Positions 55,178 to 63,889 of a stretch of 64,000 nt of DNA are shown here, one piece after another. Below the pieces are notes generated by a model, which searched no databases, was not told the origin of the DNA, and saw only the letters and a program-made list of their open reading frames with translations. The position numbers and the translations under genes were made by a program. Where the stretch lies: NCBI GenBank assembly GCA_024400305.1, contig JAKSMX010000003.1:62001-126000 (forward strand), written 5' to 3'. Each line of letters begins with the position of its first letter. The first letter of the stretch is position 1. Source of the stretch: Bacteroidales bacterium. GTDB lineage: Bacteria; Bacteroidota; Bacteroidia; Bacteroidales; F082.

Positions 55178-55318
55178 TTTCTTTTATACTTTAAATTTTT
55201 GGCAAAAATACAAAATATTTCTTCTATACTTTGAATTTTCTGTAAAATTTCAAAAATTTCTTTTATACTTTAAATTTTTGGTAAAAACTCAAAGATTTCT
55301 TTTATAAACGAAATTTTT
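55178..55318. repeat. Tandem 39-40-bp repeats in the DUF4143 ATPase leader
   Basis: TTTCTTTTATACTTT-type units begin at 55178, 55218, 55257 and 55296 (last one diverged after TTTCTTTTATAAA). On the minus strand the unit reads AAATTTAAAGTATAAAAGAAAT; the innermost copy places that A-rich stretch directly before ATG 55176, like a Bacteroidota ribosome-binding region. A -7 box (minus TATTTTTG at 55210-55203) lies within the first spacing. Copy number could vary by slippage. Confidence 0.85.
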
Positions 55319-55327
55319 CAGGTCAAA

Positions 55328-56332
55328 TCACCAGTTCGGATCGTATTCAAATCCAAAGGGATAATCGTCCGTTATTCTTTTCCTCGTGACTTGATTCAGC
55401 TTGTTGAACTGACTTCGTTGGAAACGTGCCGAGAAAAGCCCGACTCCGTTCTTGATATTCGAGTACGCCGGAGGCTGCTGGAACGAAATGTCAGAATTGT
55501 TGGCGGCGATGTATTCATACAGATTCTGCCCCATGCCCGAAATCCTGAACTCGAACTTCTCAACGAAACGCCTCACACCCGCCGGACTGTTGTTCACGAG
55601 ATATTCGTCTTTTCCGAATATCTCAAGCAACTTCTCAGGAGAAAAAACGACCTTGTAGTTATGCGTCCGCGAATTGTACATCTCACCCGACTCGCCGCTT
55701 TTCAAATCAAACAGAATCTCCCTTTCGACAGTGTCAGCCGCACCGGGCATCAGCTCCTTGTAATGGAAAATGCCATTCACATTCAGATACGCCGCAACAC
55801 TTTGATAATTAGTTGATTGATCCGGCACCTCCCATTTCAGCGAATCTCTTTTCTTTGTCCATGAAACAGACTGCTCATGCTCCGGAAAAACAAACAAATG
55901 CGTATTTATCGTCTTAATCGTTGACTCAACAACCTCCCCGTCGTTTCTGACGATGACGAGTTTGTAATCATTTCCCGGAAGAATCCTGTTCGCAGTGTAA
56001 TAATAAACCTGTCGGCGACCGCTGTAAAACAACGAGTTGGCATCGTCTGGAATCCATTTTGAAACCGTGTCCAAATGAATCGAATCATTTGTCTTCAGCC
56101 TCACAAGAATGACGTCAATCTCATCATATTTATAGTTACAAGCGTCGTAATCTTGCGCGAGGACAGAAGCGTCGCCTGTAAATGTCTTCGTTATCTTGAA
56201 AAAATTCGTGTCCGCATCTGTGTCAATTACGGAATAGACAACAGTCTTCGGACCCGAATCGCTGAAAAGGTCAACTTTTGTATTGCACGAAAACAATGCA
56301 AACACGCACAAAATCAAAAACAATCTTCTCAT
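55328..56332 (-). CDS. DUF4249-like lipoprotein
   Basis: 334 residues. Lipobox LFSCN after a short signal (MRRLFLILCVFALFSC). The body has a beta-rich pattern including VVYSVIDTDADTNFFKITKTF, NRILPGNDYKLVIVR and, at the end, AYSNIKNGVGLFSARFQ, which fits DUF4249-type Bacteroidota lipoproteins (often beside TonB-linked receptors). No receptor is adjacent. It ends 6 bp before the Nnr gene start on the same strand is transcribed into it, so the two may share a transcript. Confidence 0.8.
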   Translation of the reverse strand: MRRLFLILCVFALFSCNTKVDLFSDSGPKTVVYSVIDTDADTNFFKITKTFTGDASVLAQDYDACNYKYDEIDVILVRLKTNDSIHLDTVSKWIPDDANSLFYSGRRQVYYYTANRILPGNDYKLVIVRNDGEVVESTIKTINTHLFVFPEHEQSVSWTKKRDSLKWEVPDQSTNYQSVAAYLNVNGIFHYKELMPGAADTVEREILFDLKSGESGEMYNSRTHNYKVVFSPEKLLEIFGKDEYLVNNSPAGVRRFVEKFEFRISGMGQNLYEYIAANNSDISFQQPPAYSNIKNGVGLFSARFQRSQFNKLNQVTRKRITDDYPFGFEYDPNW

Positions 56333-56338
56333 TTCAGG

Positions 56339-57871
56339 TTAATTTTTACATAATTTTTCAAAATCGGTTAATTTCACGAATGCTTTCCCGACATTTTTTG
56401 AAATGTCGCTCGCTATCAGCGACTCCATCCCGTTTTCGGAGGCCGCGATGTCGCCCGCCAAACCGTGGAGATAGACGCCGAGCAAAGCCGCTTCTTCAGG
56501 TGTATATCGTTGAGCCACAAGCGACAAGATGATTCCGGTCAGGACATCGCCGCTTCCGGCGGTCGCCATTCCCGGATTGCCGGTAGTGTTGAAGAAACAC
56601 ACGCCGGTCGGGAAAGTGACGGCGGTGTTCGCGCCTTTAAGCACGATTATCAAGTTGTACTTGCGCGACATTTCCCGCTGAAACTCAAGACGTTGCAGCG
56701 AGTTTTCCGTTTTCCCGAACAGCCGTTCAAACTCTTTCGGGTGAGGTGTCATTATCGTTCTCTCCGGCAGGAACGCGAGCCACGTCTTGTTTTCCGAGAT
56801 GATGTTCAAGGCGTCGGCGTCAAGCACCAACGGCACTTTTGTCTCCTGAATCAGGCGTTTCAAAGCGTTTGCCGTTTCGGGACGTTTTCCAAGTCCCGGC
56901 CCCGCTGCTATCGCCGTATAGTTAAGCAAATCAGGGAGTTGCGAAAAACAGTCTTCCGATTCATCAACGCTCATCATCGCTTCAGGAAGATAAACCTGCA
57001 ACGGAAGCGTCGCCGACTTCGGCAGATGTGCGGTCAGCAGTCCGACGCCGCTTCTCAGGCACGACTCCGCCGCCAGCAACGCGGCTCCGGTCTTTCCCGT
57101 CGAGCCGGCGATGAGCAGCGCGTGACCGTAAGTGCCTTTGTGTGAATGTTTTCCGCGACGGTGAACTATCGGCCTTACGACTTCGTTTTCCGTAAGGAAA
57201 TTGACGCTTTCCACTTTTTCCACGTAATCGGGATGAATCTTTATGTCGAGGACTTCCCAGTTTCCCACGAAAGGCTCGTTTTCAGGCAGCAGAAACGCCA
57301 ATTTCGGGAACTGGAACGACAAGGTGTAATCCGGTCGAAATGTGTGTTCCGATGTTGCGAAACCGTCGCCGTTCAAGCCAGAAGCGATGTCGATGGCTAT
57401 CCTAACCGCTTGATTGTTATTGAGATGCTCAACCATCTCCGCTGCAAGCCCTTCAAGCGGACGTGTCAGCCCGGAGCCGAACATCGCATCAATGACGACA
57501 TCGGAATCCGATATTTCCGGGAAATCGTCTTTTGAAAAAACGTCATGGATAACCGAAGGATTCAGAGCTTTCAACCTCTCATAATTGACAAGGCAGTCGT
57601 GGCTCATTTTTTCGCCGACATGAACGAGAAACACCTCTACATCATAATGTTTCTGATGAAAAAGTCGTCCCAGCACGAAGCCGTCGCCGCCGTTGTTGCC
57701 CATCCCGCAGAAAATCTTCACATCAGTTTCTGTTTGATGATTCAACTTGTTTTCAATCCATCCGAAAGCCGTAGTTGCGGCGCGTTCCATCAAATCGACA
57801 GACGTAATCGGTTCATTTTCAATGGTGTAGGCATCCGCAGAGCGGGCGTTGTTTATTGTCGGGATTTTCAT
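56339..57871 (-). CDS. nnr: Bifunctional NAD(P)H-hydrate repair enzyme Nnr
   Basis: 510 residues from ATG 57871 (MKIPTINNARSADAYTIEN); an in-frame ATG at 57898 adds nine residues without family character. Residues 1-210 are the YjeF N-terminal epimerase (FCGMGNNGGDGFVLGR, with DGD-type site; VVIDAMFGSGLTRPLEG). Residues about 230-510 are the ADP-dependent dehydratase (GHALLIAGSTGKTGAALLAAESC, AAGPGLGKRPETANALKRL, NPGMATAGSGDVLTGII). It repairs NADHX/NADPHX. The gene lies just left of the type I locus and is ordinary core. Confidence 0.95.
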   Translation of the reverse strand: MKIPTINNARSADAYTIENEPITSVDLMERAATTAFGWIENKLNHQTETDVKIFCGMGNNGGDGFVLGRLFHQKHYDVEVFLVHVGEKMSHDCLVNYERLKALNPSVIHDVFSKDDFPEISDSDVVIDAMFGSGLTRPLEGLAAEMVEHLNNNQAVRIAIDIASGLNGDGFATSEHTFRPDYTLSFQFPKLAFLLPENEPFVGNWEVLDIKIHPDYVEKVESVNFLTENEVVRPIVHRRGKHSHKGTYGHALLIAGSTGKTGAALLAAESCLRSGVGLLTAHLPKSATLPLQVYLPEAMMSVDESEDCFSQLPDLLNYTAIAAGPGLGKRPETANALKRLIQETKVPLVLDADALNIISENKTWLAFLPERTIMTPHPKEFERLFGKTENSLQRLEFQREMSRKYNLIIVLKGANTAVTFPTGVCFFNTTGNPGMATAGSGDVLTGIILSLVAQRYTPEEAALLGVYLHGLAGDIAASENGMESLIASDISKNVGKAFVKLTDFEKLCKN

Positions 57872-57929
57872 AATTAAAATTTCAATACTAAAGTTCAAAC
57901 ATTCGGATACTATGCTTTGTCAGTAATTA

Positions 57930-59513
57930 TCATATTTCTTCCAAACCCAATTCTTTTAAAAACACATTGAGCTTTCTGCGTGAATCCTCAATTTTGGCAT
58001 TGCACTCCTTCAATTGTTTGGCGACAGCCTCCAAATTAATCTGTTCCTCCTCTTTCGACAGGTTCACATAACGGGTGATGTTGAGATTATAATCGTTCTC
58101 CTTGATTTCCTGCAACGTGACTTGTCTTGAATAGCGTATTTCTTCCTTGCGGAATTGGTACGTATCCACTATTTTATCCACATCTTCTTCACGAAGCAGA
58201 TTCTGGCGCTTGCCCTTTTCAAAATGGCCCTCGCCGCTGGCGTTTATGAAAAGAATCCTTTCATTTTTGCGACATTTCTTCAGCACAAGAACACACACCG
58301 GAATACCCGTGGAATAGAACAAGTTGGCGGGCAAGCCGATAACGGCATCAATATTGTCATCCTCAAGCAGTTTCTTTCGGATGTCAAATTCTTTTCCGCC
58401 ACGGAACAGCACACCATGAGGCAAAATGATAGCCATTGTGCCATTGTCACTCAAGAAGTGAAAACCATGCAACAGAAAGGCGAAATCAGCGGCTGACTTT
58501 GGGGCAACACCATAACGGCTGAAACGGAAATCCTTGGCGGTTTCCTCCGTCGGATCCCAGCGCAGGCTGAAAGGAGGATTGGCAACCACTGCATCGAACT
58601 GCATCTTCTTGGCAGGATTCTCCTCATTAAGTATATCCCAGTCATTGGCAAGAGAATCGCCGTGATGAATCTCAAACTCCGTATCCTTAACGCCATGCAG
58701 CAACATGTTCATGCGTGCAAGATTATAGGTGGTGATGTTCTTCTCCTGTCCGTAAATCTTGCCGATGGCATAGTCTTTCATCTCGCTGCGCACGTTGAGC
58801 AACAGAGAGCCGGAGCCACAAGCAAAATCCAGCACTTTATCAATGCGTTTCTTTTTGCCCGTAGCAGGGTTTTGGCAATCCAAAGTGACAATGCGCGAAA
58901 GTATGGTGGAGATCATCTGCGGCGTGTAGAATTCTCCCGCCTTCTGCCCCGAACCGGCGGCAAACTGACCAATCAGATATTCGTAGGCATCGCCCAAGGC
59001 ATCGGAATCAGAAGGGATTTCGGCGAGGCCGTCGGCGATGGTCATAATGACCTTGCACAAAAGCGCATTGCGCTCGGTATAGTTTTTCCCCAACTTCTCG
59101 GAATTCAGGTTTATTTCAGAAAACAATCCCTTGAACGAACTTTCAAACGATTCATTTTCAATATATTTGAATCCTTCCTGCAAGGTCTGAAGCAGATCTG
59201 AACTTTGTGTTCGGGCAAGTTCGGCAATATTGCTCCAAAGATATTGAGGTTCAATCACATAATGGATTTTGCGACGCATCTGCCTTTCAAACAGCAAAGT
59301 ATCGTCAGGATTTTCTTTGTACCATATCTGAAGAGTGGCATAATCCGATCCCAATTCTTTTTGAGCGGATTTTATATAGTTGTCCGACAGATATTTCCAG
59401 AAAAGAAACGACAGCATATAGTCGCGGAAATCGTCCGCCATCATAGCGCCGCGTAGGTTGTTGGCGATGTTCCAAAGGGTCTTGCCTAATTCTTGCTGAT
59501 TATTTTGTGTCAT
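57930..59513 (-). CDS. hsdM: Type I restriction-modification methyltransferase subunit (HsdM)
   Basis: 527 residues. N-terminal helical domain (LGKTLWNIANNLRGAMMADDFRDYML), SAM motif I LDFACGSGSLLLNV, and catalytic VVANPPFSLRW, with AGEFYTPQMIS upstream. Adenine-N6 methyltransferase of a type I system, which works as M2S with the HsdS protein below. It is the last gene of the locus (prrC-hsdM gap 2 bp). No hsdR follows; the next gene is nnr. Confidence 0.95.
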   Translation of the reverse strand: MTQNNQQELGKTLWNIANNLRGAMMADDFRDYMLSFLFWKYLSDNYIKSAQKELGSDYATLQIWYKENPDDTLLFERQMRRKIHYVIEPQYLWSNIAELARTQSSDLLQTLQEGFKYIENESFESSFKGLFSEINLNSEKLGKNYTERNALLCKVIMTIADGLAEIPSDSDALGDAYEYLIGQFAAGSGQKAGEFYTPQMISTILSRIVTLDCQNPATGKKKRIDKVLDFACGSGSLLLNVRSEMKDYAIGKIYGQEKNITTYNLARMNMLLHGVKDTEFEIHHGDSLANDWDILNEENPAKKMQFDAVVANPPFSLRWDPTEETAKDFRFSRYGVAPKSAADFAFLLHGFHFLSDNGTMAIILPHGVLFRGGKEFDIRKKLLEDDNIDAVIGLPANLFYSTGIPVCVLVLKKCRKNERILFINASGEGHFEKGKRQNLLREEDVDKIVDTYQFRKEEIRYSRQVTLQEIKENDYNLNITRYVNLSKEEEQINLEAVAKQLKECNAKIEDSRRKLNVFLKELGLEEI

Positions 59514-59515
59514 AG

Positions 59516-60664
59516 TTATATATTTTCATTAAATGGGAATTGCGTTTTGAAGTCAGAATATATTTTCTTAAAATAGGTCTTGTTCTCTTCATTCATTTCT
59601 GTTGGTTCAAAAAGAGAATAATTCCCATGACTTAAAATATTTATCATTCTTGAAAACAACTGTTCATCCGGATCATCGTCAAATTTCTTGATGCAATCTC
59701 CAAACTTATCGAATCCATGAAATGCTGCAGTTTTTTCCAATAAGTTTCTTAACATATTAAAATGATAAGTATATAACTTCCCTTCTGGACTTACAGCTTT
59801 ATTCAATTCTTTTATCAAAGCCACATGATGAAAAAAAGGTGTATCTTTTAAATCTTTGAGTTTCCACACATATTTAATTTGTTTTGTAACATCCTCTTGT
59901 TCAAGTTTTTCTTTAAACAGATAGAATTTTGAAGCATTGTTCAATTCATTATAAATCACATTATAAAACAGTCCATGATGTGTAGAAATGATTGTGTGAA
60001 GATCATTCGTTTTAGTTTTTATCAATGATGCCAAATGATTGGCTACAAGGACTGCGTTATCGTCATCTAATGAAGAAATTGGGTCGTCAATATATATGTA
60101 TTTTACCCATTGATATGCTTCCGCCTTATCAATAGCCATTTGTGCAACAGCCAAGAAAAAACACCATTTGAAGATGTTTTCCTCACCACGAGAAATTTTT
60201 ATGTCCTTTTTCCATTCCGTAGTCTTTACATCTTCGTCATAATACATTCGTTTGAATGTAATATAATTCACAATAATATCATTACCAACAGAATCCTTTT
60301 TTTCAACATCCAACATGATGGAAAAGTCGAAATCCGAGTACCTACTTAAAACTTTACGAATGCGTGTTTCCATTTCATTCGCATCTAAACCATCGAAGAA
60401 ATGTGATTCTCTACGGAACATCAGCACCCTTTCCTCATCATTGTCTAAATCATTATCCCAATAAAATAAATCTTCGGTATAGGCATTGTAATACAATGTG
60501 TCGCCAACACCATTCTTTTTCCCAATGTTTTTGAATGCAACAGAAAGGCTTGTCTTTCCCACCCCATTGTGAGCGAAAATAACAGTATTTTTCTTTTCAC
60601 TACCTCTCAAGTCTTGAGCAAGTTCAATTAAAGTTGAATATGAATCTTTCATTTGATTTGACAT
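59516..60664 (-). CDS. prrC: PrrC-like anticodon nuclease (tRNA-Lys-type)
   Basis: 382 residues. Matches E. coli PrrC over its length: Walker A FAHNGVGKTSLS (about 30-41), the PrrC-specific block LYYNAYTEDLFYWDNDL at 57-73, the ABC-signature-like SRGEEN at 158-163, Walker B YIYIDDPISSLDDDNA (189-204) and STHHGLFYNVIYNELN (227-242). The ACNase catalytic triad of E. coli PrrC (Arg, Glu, His) is conserved as R306 and E310 in LRNLLEKTA and H346 in INILSHGN. PrrC cleaves the tRNA-Lys anticodon loop when a linked type I restriction enzyme is disabled by a phage anti-restriction peptide. It sits between hsdS and hsdM, as known prr loci do. HsdR, which normally holds PrrC latent, is not visible. Confidence 0.95.
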   Translation of the reverse strand: MSNQMKDSYSTLIELAQDLRGSEKKNTVIFAHNGVGKTSLSVAFKNIGKKNGVGDTLYYNAYTEDLFYWDNDLDNDEERVLMFRRESHFFDGLDANEMETRIRKVLSRYSDFDFSIMLDVEKKDSVGNDIIVNYITFKRMYYDEDVKTTEWKKDIKISRGEENIFKWCFFLAVAQMAIDKAEAYQWVKYIYIDDPISSLDDDNAVLVANHLASLIKTKTNDLHTIISTHHGLFYNVIYNELNNASKFYLFKEKLEQEDVTKQIKYVWKLKDLKDTPFFHHVALIKELNKAVSPEGKLYTYHFNMLRNLLEKTAAFHGFDKFGDCIKKFDDDPDEQLFSRMINILSHGNYSLFEPTEMNEENKTYFKKIYSDFKTQFPFNENI

Positions 60665-60670
60665 AAAGAA

Positions 60671-61954
60671 TTATTTTGACATTACAAACATCTGTTGCAT
60701 CAATCCGTTTTTATATGTTTTCAATTTCTGTATTTTATCGTCCTGCGCCTGTATCATTTCATCAATGGATGATAGAAATGAGGCGATTTTTTGCTGTTCG
60801 ATATAAGAAGGATGTGGAATTTTGATTTCTGAAAATTGTTTGTAACTAACCATTTTCCCGTCTCTAATACCTTCTAAATTTCGATTCAAATCTTGTATAT
60901 ATTGATGTGATTTAAAATAATGACGGTAATATTCATCACAAACATTATCATTTGTTTTTCTCAACACAATATATGCAGGACTGCATAGACCTTTATAATG
61001 TGAATATTCTATTCCACCTTGAAATGATCTCAAACTAATTATAAAATCGCCAATTTCAACGATTTTGTAATTTTCAATGCTTTTATCACTAACAATCACA
61101 TTGTAATCAATCATTTCTCTTGGAACGGCACCTTGTTCTTGCGTAATGGCCAAAACAGGTAAATCGGAACTATGCTGTTTATTTACTATCGGTTTAAATA
61201 ATTTATCACCATTGGCAAAATTCCATTCTCCGTCATTCTTAAATTCCGGAAATCTCAGTTTAGGTGTTTTTTCGCCGTTGGCGGGGAAAAGCTGTTGCAT
61301 AAGGCCTTTTTTGTGGGCTTTCAGTGCTTCTAATTTTTTCGTGTGGGCGGAAATCTGCTCGTCTAACGAGGTGAGAAACGCGGCTATCTTCTGCTGCTCG
61401 GGAAGAGAGGGAGGATAAACAACGATCGTTTCTTGTAATGAAGATCTTGAAATTGATGTCACTTTTGCCCCTTGCATTAGAGGCAAAAGTTTAGTGTGAT
61501 ACGCGTTCGAATTCAAATAATATCCCAAGTAATATGGAGCAAATTCATTTTTGGGACGACACGGAATAGTATGTAATCCAGAAATCACGATTTGTTTACC
61601 AATGTTTCTAATTTCAGTGCATTTCCCTGCCGTTTCGTCCTCGGCTGTGTCTGCAAAAATAACATCGCCATCTTTCAAATATGAAGATTTATATTTATAC
61701 AATATTTCATCATCCTTAATGTGCGGAAGATTGTCGGTGTTTAAATCAAGTCTTTCTCCAAATTTTATCAATACATCTCCATAATGAATATTCAAAGCGA
61801 TGCCATCTTGCTCACTTAATTCGGCTCTTGAAAGAGTGTTGTTTGATAACATTGTGAAAATGTCCTTGAACTTCACGACTTTCCATCCCCCGTCATTTTC
61901 AAATTCGGGGAAGCGGAGTTTGGGGAGTATTTTGGCTGTGTCAGTCATTGGCAT
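60671..61954 (-). CDS. hsdS: Type I restriction specificity subunit (HsdS)
   Basis: 427 residues, two target-recognition domains. N-terminal TRD from LPKLRFPEFEND ends in the first conserved coiled coil (PPSLPEQQKIAAFLTSLDEQISAHTKK and following). The second TRD begins TPKLRFPEFKNDG and ends SYIEQQKIASFLSSIDEMIQAQ. Each half repeats the LPK/TPKLRFPEF motif. ATG overlaps the stop of the DUF5131 gene (TAATG) and the gene ends 6 bp before prrC. Confidence 0.95.
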   Translation of the reverse strand: MPMTDTAKILPKLRFPEFENDGGWKVVKFKDIFTMLSNNTLSRAELSEQDGIALNIHYGDVLIKFGERLDLNTDNLPHIKDDEILYKYKSSYLKDGDVIFADTAEDETAGKCTEIRNIGKQIVISGLHTIPCRPKNEFAPYYLGYYLNSNAYHTKLLPLMQGAKVTSISRSSLQETIVVYPPSLPEQQKIAAFLTSLDEQISAHTKKLEALKAHKKGLMQQLFPANGEKTPKLRFPEFKNDGEWNFANGDKLFKPIVNKQHSSDLPVLAITQEQGAVPREMIDYNVIVSDKSIENYKIVEIGDFIISLRSFQGGIEYSHYKGLCSPAYIVLRKTNDNVCDEYYRHYFKSHQYIQDLNRNLEGIRDGKMVSYKQFSEIKIPHPSYIEQQKIASFLSSIDEMIQAQDDKIQKLKTYKNGLMQQMFVMSK

Positions 61955-62682
61955 TATTTTTTAGGCATTGTTTGATACACTTGTCCGTCAATCAGTTTTC
62001 CGTTGGCATGCTTGTTGCGTTTTACGCCATCGCTGCCCCAAGTGCCCCATTGTTTGAAAAAGAAAGCAGAGCCTTGTTGCTCGGTTTGCTCTTTAATGGA
62101 CATTACCCATTCGGGTTTCATCGGGCGTGCGCTAGGTCCGCTTTCTCCTCCTACAATTACCCAATCAATATTGTCAAGATTCAGATCCCCCAAATCTTCT
62201 AACAATGGTTCGCAAGACAAGAAACGGATGGGTGCATTTAGGGTGCGCAAACAATCAATTCTTTTTTTGGAAGATTGCGCTTCAACAGTAACGCCCAGCC
62301 ATGCATTTTGAGGGATTTCGCGAGAGTGGAAATATTCGGCCATCCGTTCTGCCCGTTTGGTAAGAAGCTGATAACGATGCTGTGGCGTGCGTTTGATGGT
62401 ATCCACCACCTTATCAATAAACTCAAAGGGGACATCTTTGTGAAACAAATCACTCATCGAACACACAAAAATAGTATGAGGTTTGTTCCATTGCGAAGGT
62501 TCGTTCAAGTTGTCTTCGTGCAATGTAAGTCGAAAGCCATTCTCGTATTTTTTCAGTCCCATAGCCTTCAGTCTCCGTGACATCACTTCAGCGTAACAGT
62601 GTGCGCAGCCCTGTGAAATCTTTTCACAGCCGGTCACGGGGTTCCAAGTCTTATCAGTCCATTCTATTTTACTGTCTGCCAT
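61954..62682 (-). CDS. Phage Gp37/Gp68 family protein (DUF5131)
   Basis: 242 residues. N-terminal IEWTDKTWNPVTGCEKISQG with cysteines C19, C26 and C29, then TIFVCSMSDLFHKDVP, YQLLTKRAERM, LGVTVEAQSSKKRI and DWVIVGGESGPSARPM, all typical of the Gp37/Gp68 (DUF5131) family, which has a radical-SAM-like three-cysteine motif. The next gene upstream, tcmP, is the known three-Cys-motif partner. Role in phage defence or phage biology is not settled. One base separates it from tcmP. Confidence 0.9.
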   Translation of the reverse strand: MADSKIEWTDKTWNPVTGCEKISQGCAHCYAEVMSRRLKAMGLKKYENGFRLTLHEDNLNEPSQWNKPHTIFVCSMSDLFHKDVPFEFIDKVVDTIKRTPQHRYQLLTKRAERMAEYFHSREIPQNAWLGVTVEAQSSKKRIDCLRTLNAPIRFLSCEPLLEDLGDLNLDNIDWVIVGGESGPSARPMKPEWVMSIKEQTEQQGSAFFFKQWGTWGSDGVKRNKHANGKLIDGQVYQTMPKK

Positions 62683-62683
62683 A

Positions 62684-63829
62684 TTATTTGAAGTTTAATA
62701 TGCATTCTTTGATCAAAAGTACAGAAACATTGTGATTTTTGTTGTCTGTAAATTCTGAATTTATTTTCTCTTCGCCGACTAATTGTCTTAATGCTTTTGT
62801 ATAATGAGCTCTGCTATACAAACATTGTTGTTGATGTTCCTCAAACAGATTATAGGCGGAAATTTTCCTTCCTTTATATTTTATAAGCAAATTGTCTTTT
62901 AATTGGTCAATGTTGGCATCATTTGTATCAAATAACTCATTTACAGGGTTAGTTATTTTCTTTACATCAAAAGTGTATGTGTTAACTCCATCAAAAATTG
63001 TTCCCACATTTGCAAAATCGTTGTATATCTGTTTTATTAAATCAAATCCTCTTTGATTCTTTGTTAAATGTAGAATGAAATGGCTTGTGGTATCAATATC
63101 TTCTTCTTGAAATTTAAAAGCCGTATAGTAAATTTTGCCTCCCAATTGTTTTTGATACTCATTACGCAAATTATCAATGATATATTGTAGCCGCTCCCTG
63201 ACTGTTCTTTTGCCTCTGATTTCAATTTTTGCATTGTCATAAGACAAAGGAAATAATGCACGCATTGGTTGTTCAAATTTGTCGTTTTCCAAAGCAGGAT
63301 TTATACGTTTTGAATTGATAAAAATAAACAATTCATTTCCCCAGTAACTAAGAAATTTTGATAATACATCGGTCTCAATTCCTTTGTATCCAAAAGGATC
63401 AATGAACAAAACAGTCGGACACTCATTTTTCCCATTTTTCATGGTGTTCCTTAAAAGAAATTTGTTGATTTCTTCAGATTCACCAACTGTACTTTTGCCA
63501 AAATGAGGTTTGATATTAAAAGTTCCGTCAGGATATATCTTTAGAAAGTTTTCTTTTAGGTTTTGTGAATATGTGTTGTCATTAAATACCATCCAAACTT
63601 TTTGCCTTAACATTTCCTCTTCATTACAATGCTTTGCAATTAATAATGGAGTCGAATAATTGCCGTCATTATATATGCCTGGACCAGAAAACAAATCGAA
63701 ATAACCAATGCGTTCCGGCATATGTTTTTTTACGATGATTTTGCAATACTTTGGAAAATATTCCGAAACAATGCTTGCTTTTACTTTGGATGATAGCGTT
63801 TGTTTTTCGAAAAAATCTGTTGTTGACAT
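62684..63829 (-). CDS. tcmP: Three-Cys-motif partner protein TcmP
   Basis: 381 residues. N-terminal HMPERIGYFDLFSGPGIYND, VLFIDPFGYKG and LFIFINSKRINPAL are TcmP features, with a methyltransferase-like core; the C-terminus is a winged-helix-like region (KISAYNLFEEHQQQC). TcmP proteins occur beside a Gp37/Gp68 three-Cys protein, as here, and the pair is often found with restriction-modification genes. Function unknown. First complete gene of the right-hand operon; promoter unclear. Confidence 0.88.
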   Translation of the reverse strand: MSTTDFFEKQTLSSKVKASIVSEYFPKYCKIIVKKHMPERIGYFDLFSGPGIYNDGNYSTPLLIAKHCNEEEMLRQKVWMVFNDNTYSQNLKENFLKIYPDGTFNIKPHFGKSTVGESEEINKFLLRNTMKNGKNECPTVLFIDPFGYKGIETDVLSKFLSYWGNELFIFINSKRINPALENDKFEQPMRALFPLSYDNAKIEIRGKRTVRERLQYIIDNLRNEYQKQLGGKIYYTAFKFQEEDIDTTSHFILHLTKNQRGFDLIKQIYNDFANVGTIFDGVNTYTFDVKKITNPVNELFDTNDANIDQLKDNLLIKYKGRKISAYNLFEEHQQQCLYSRAHYTKALRQLVGEEKINSEFTDNKNHNVSVLLIKECILNFK

Positions 63830-63889
63830 ATTATTTTGTTATTTGATTGCTATTGGATATAGTTTTTTCTGCTCATAATATGCTTAAAT

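Noticed and set aside
55178-55318. Could the 39-40-bp repeats be a CRISPR array?
   Set aside because: Units are adjacent, AT-rich and diverged, with no spacers and no cas genes.
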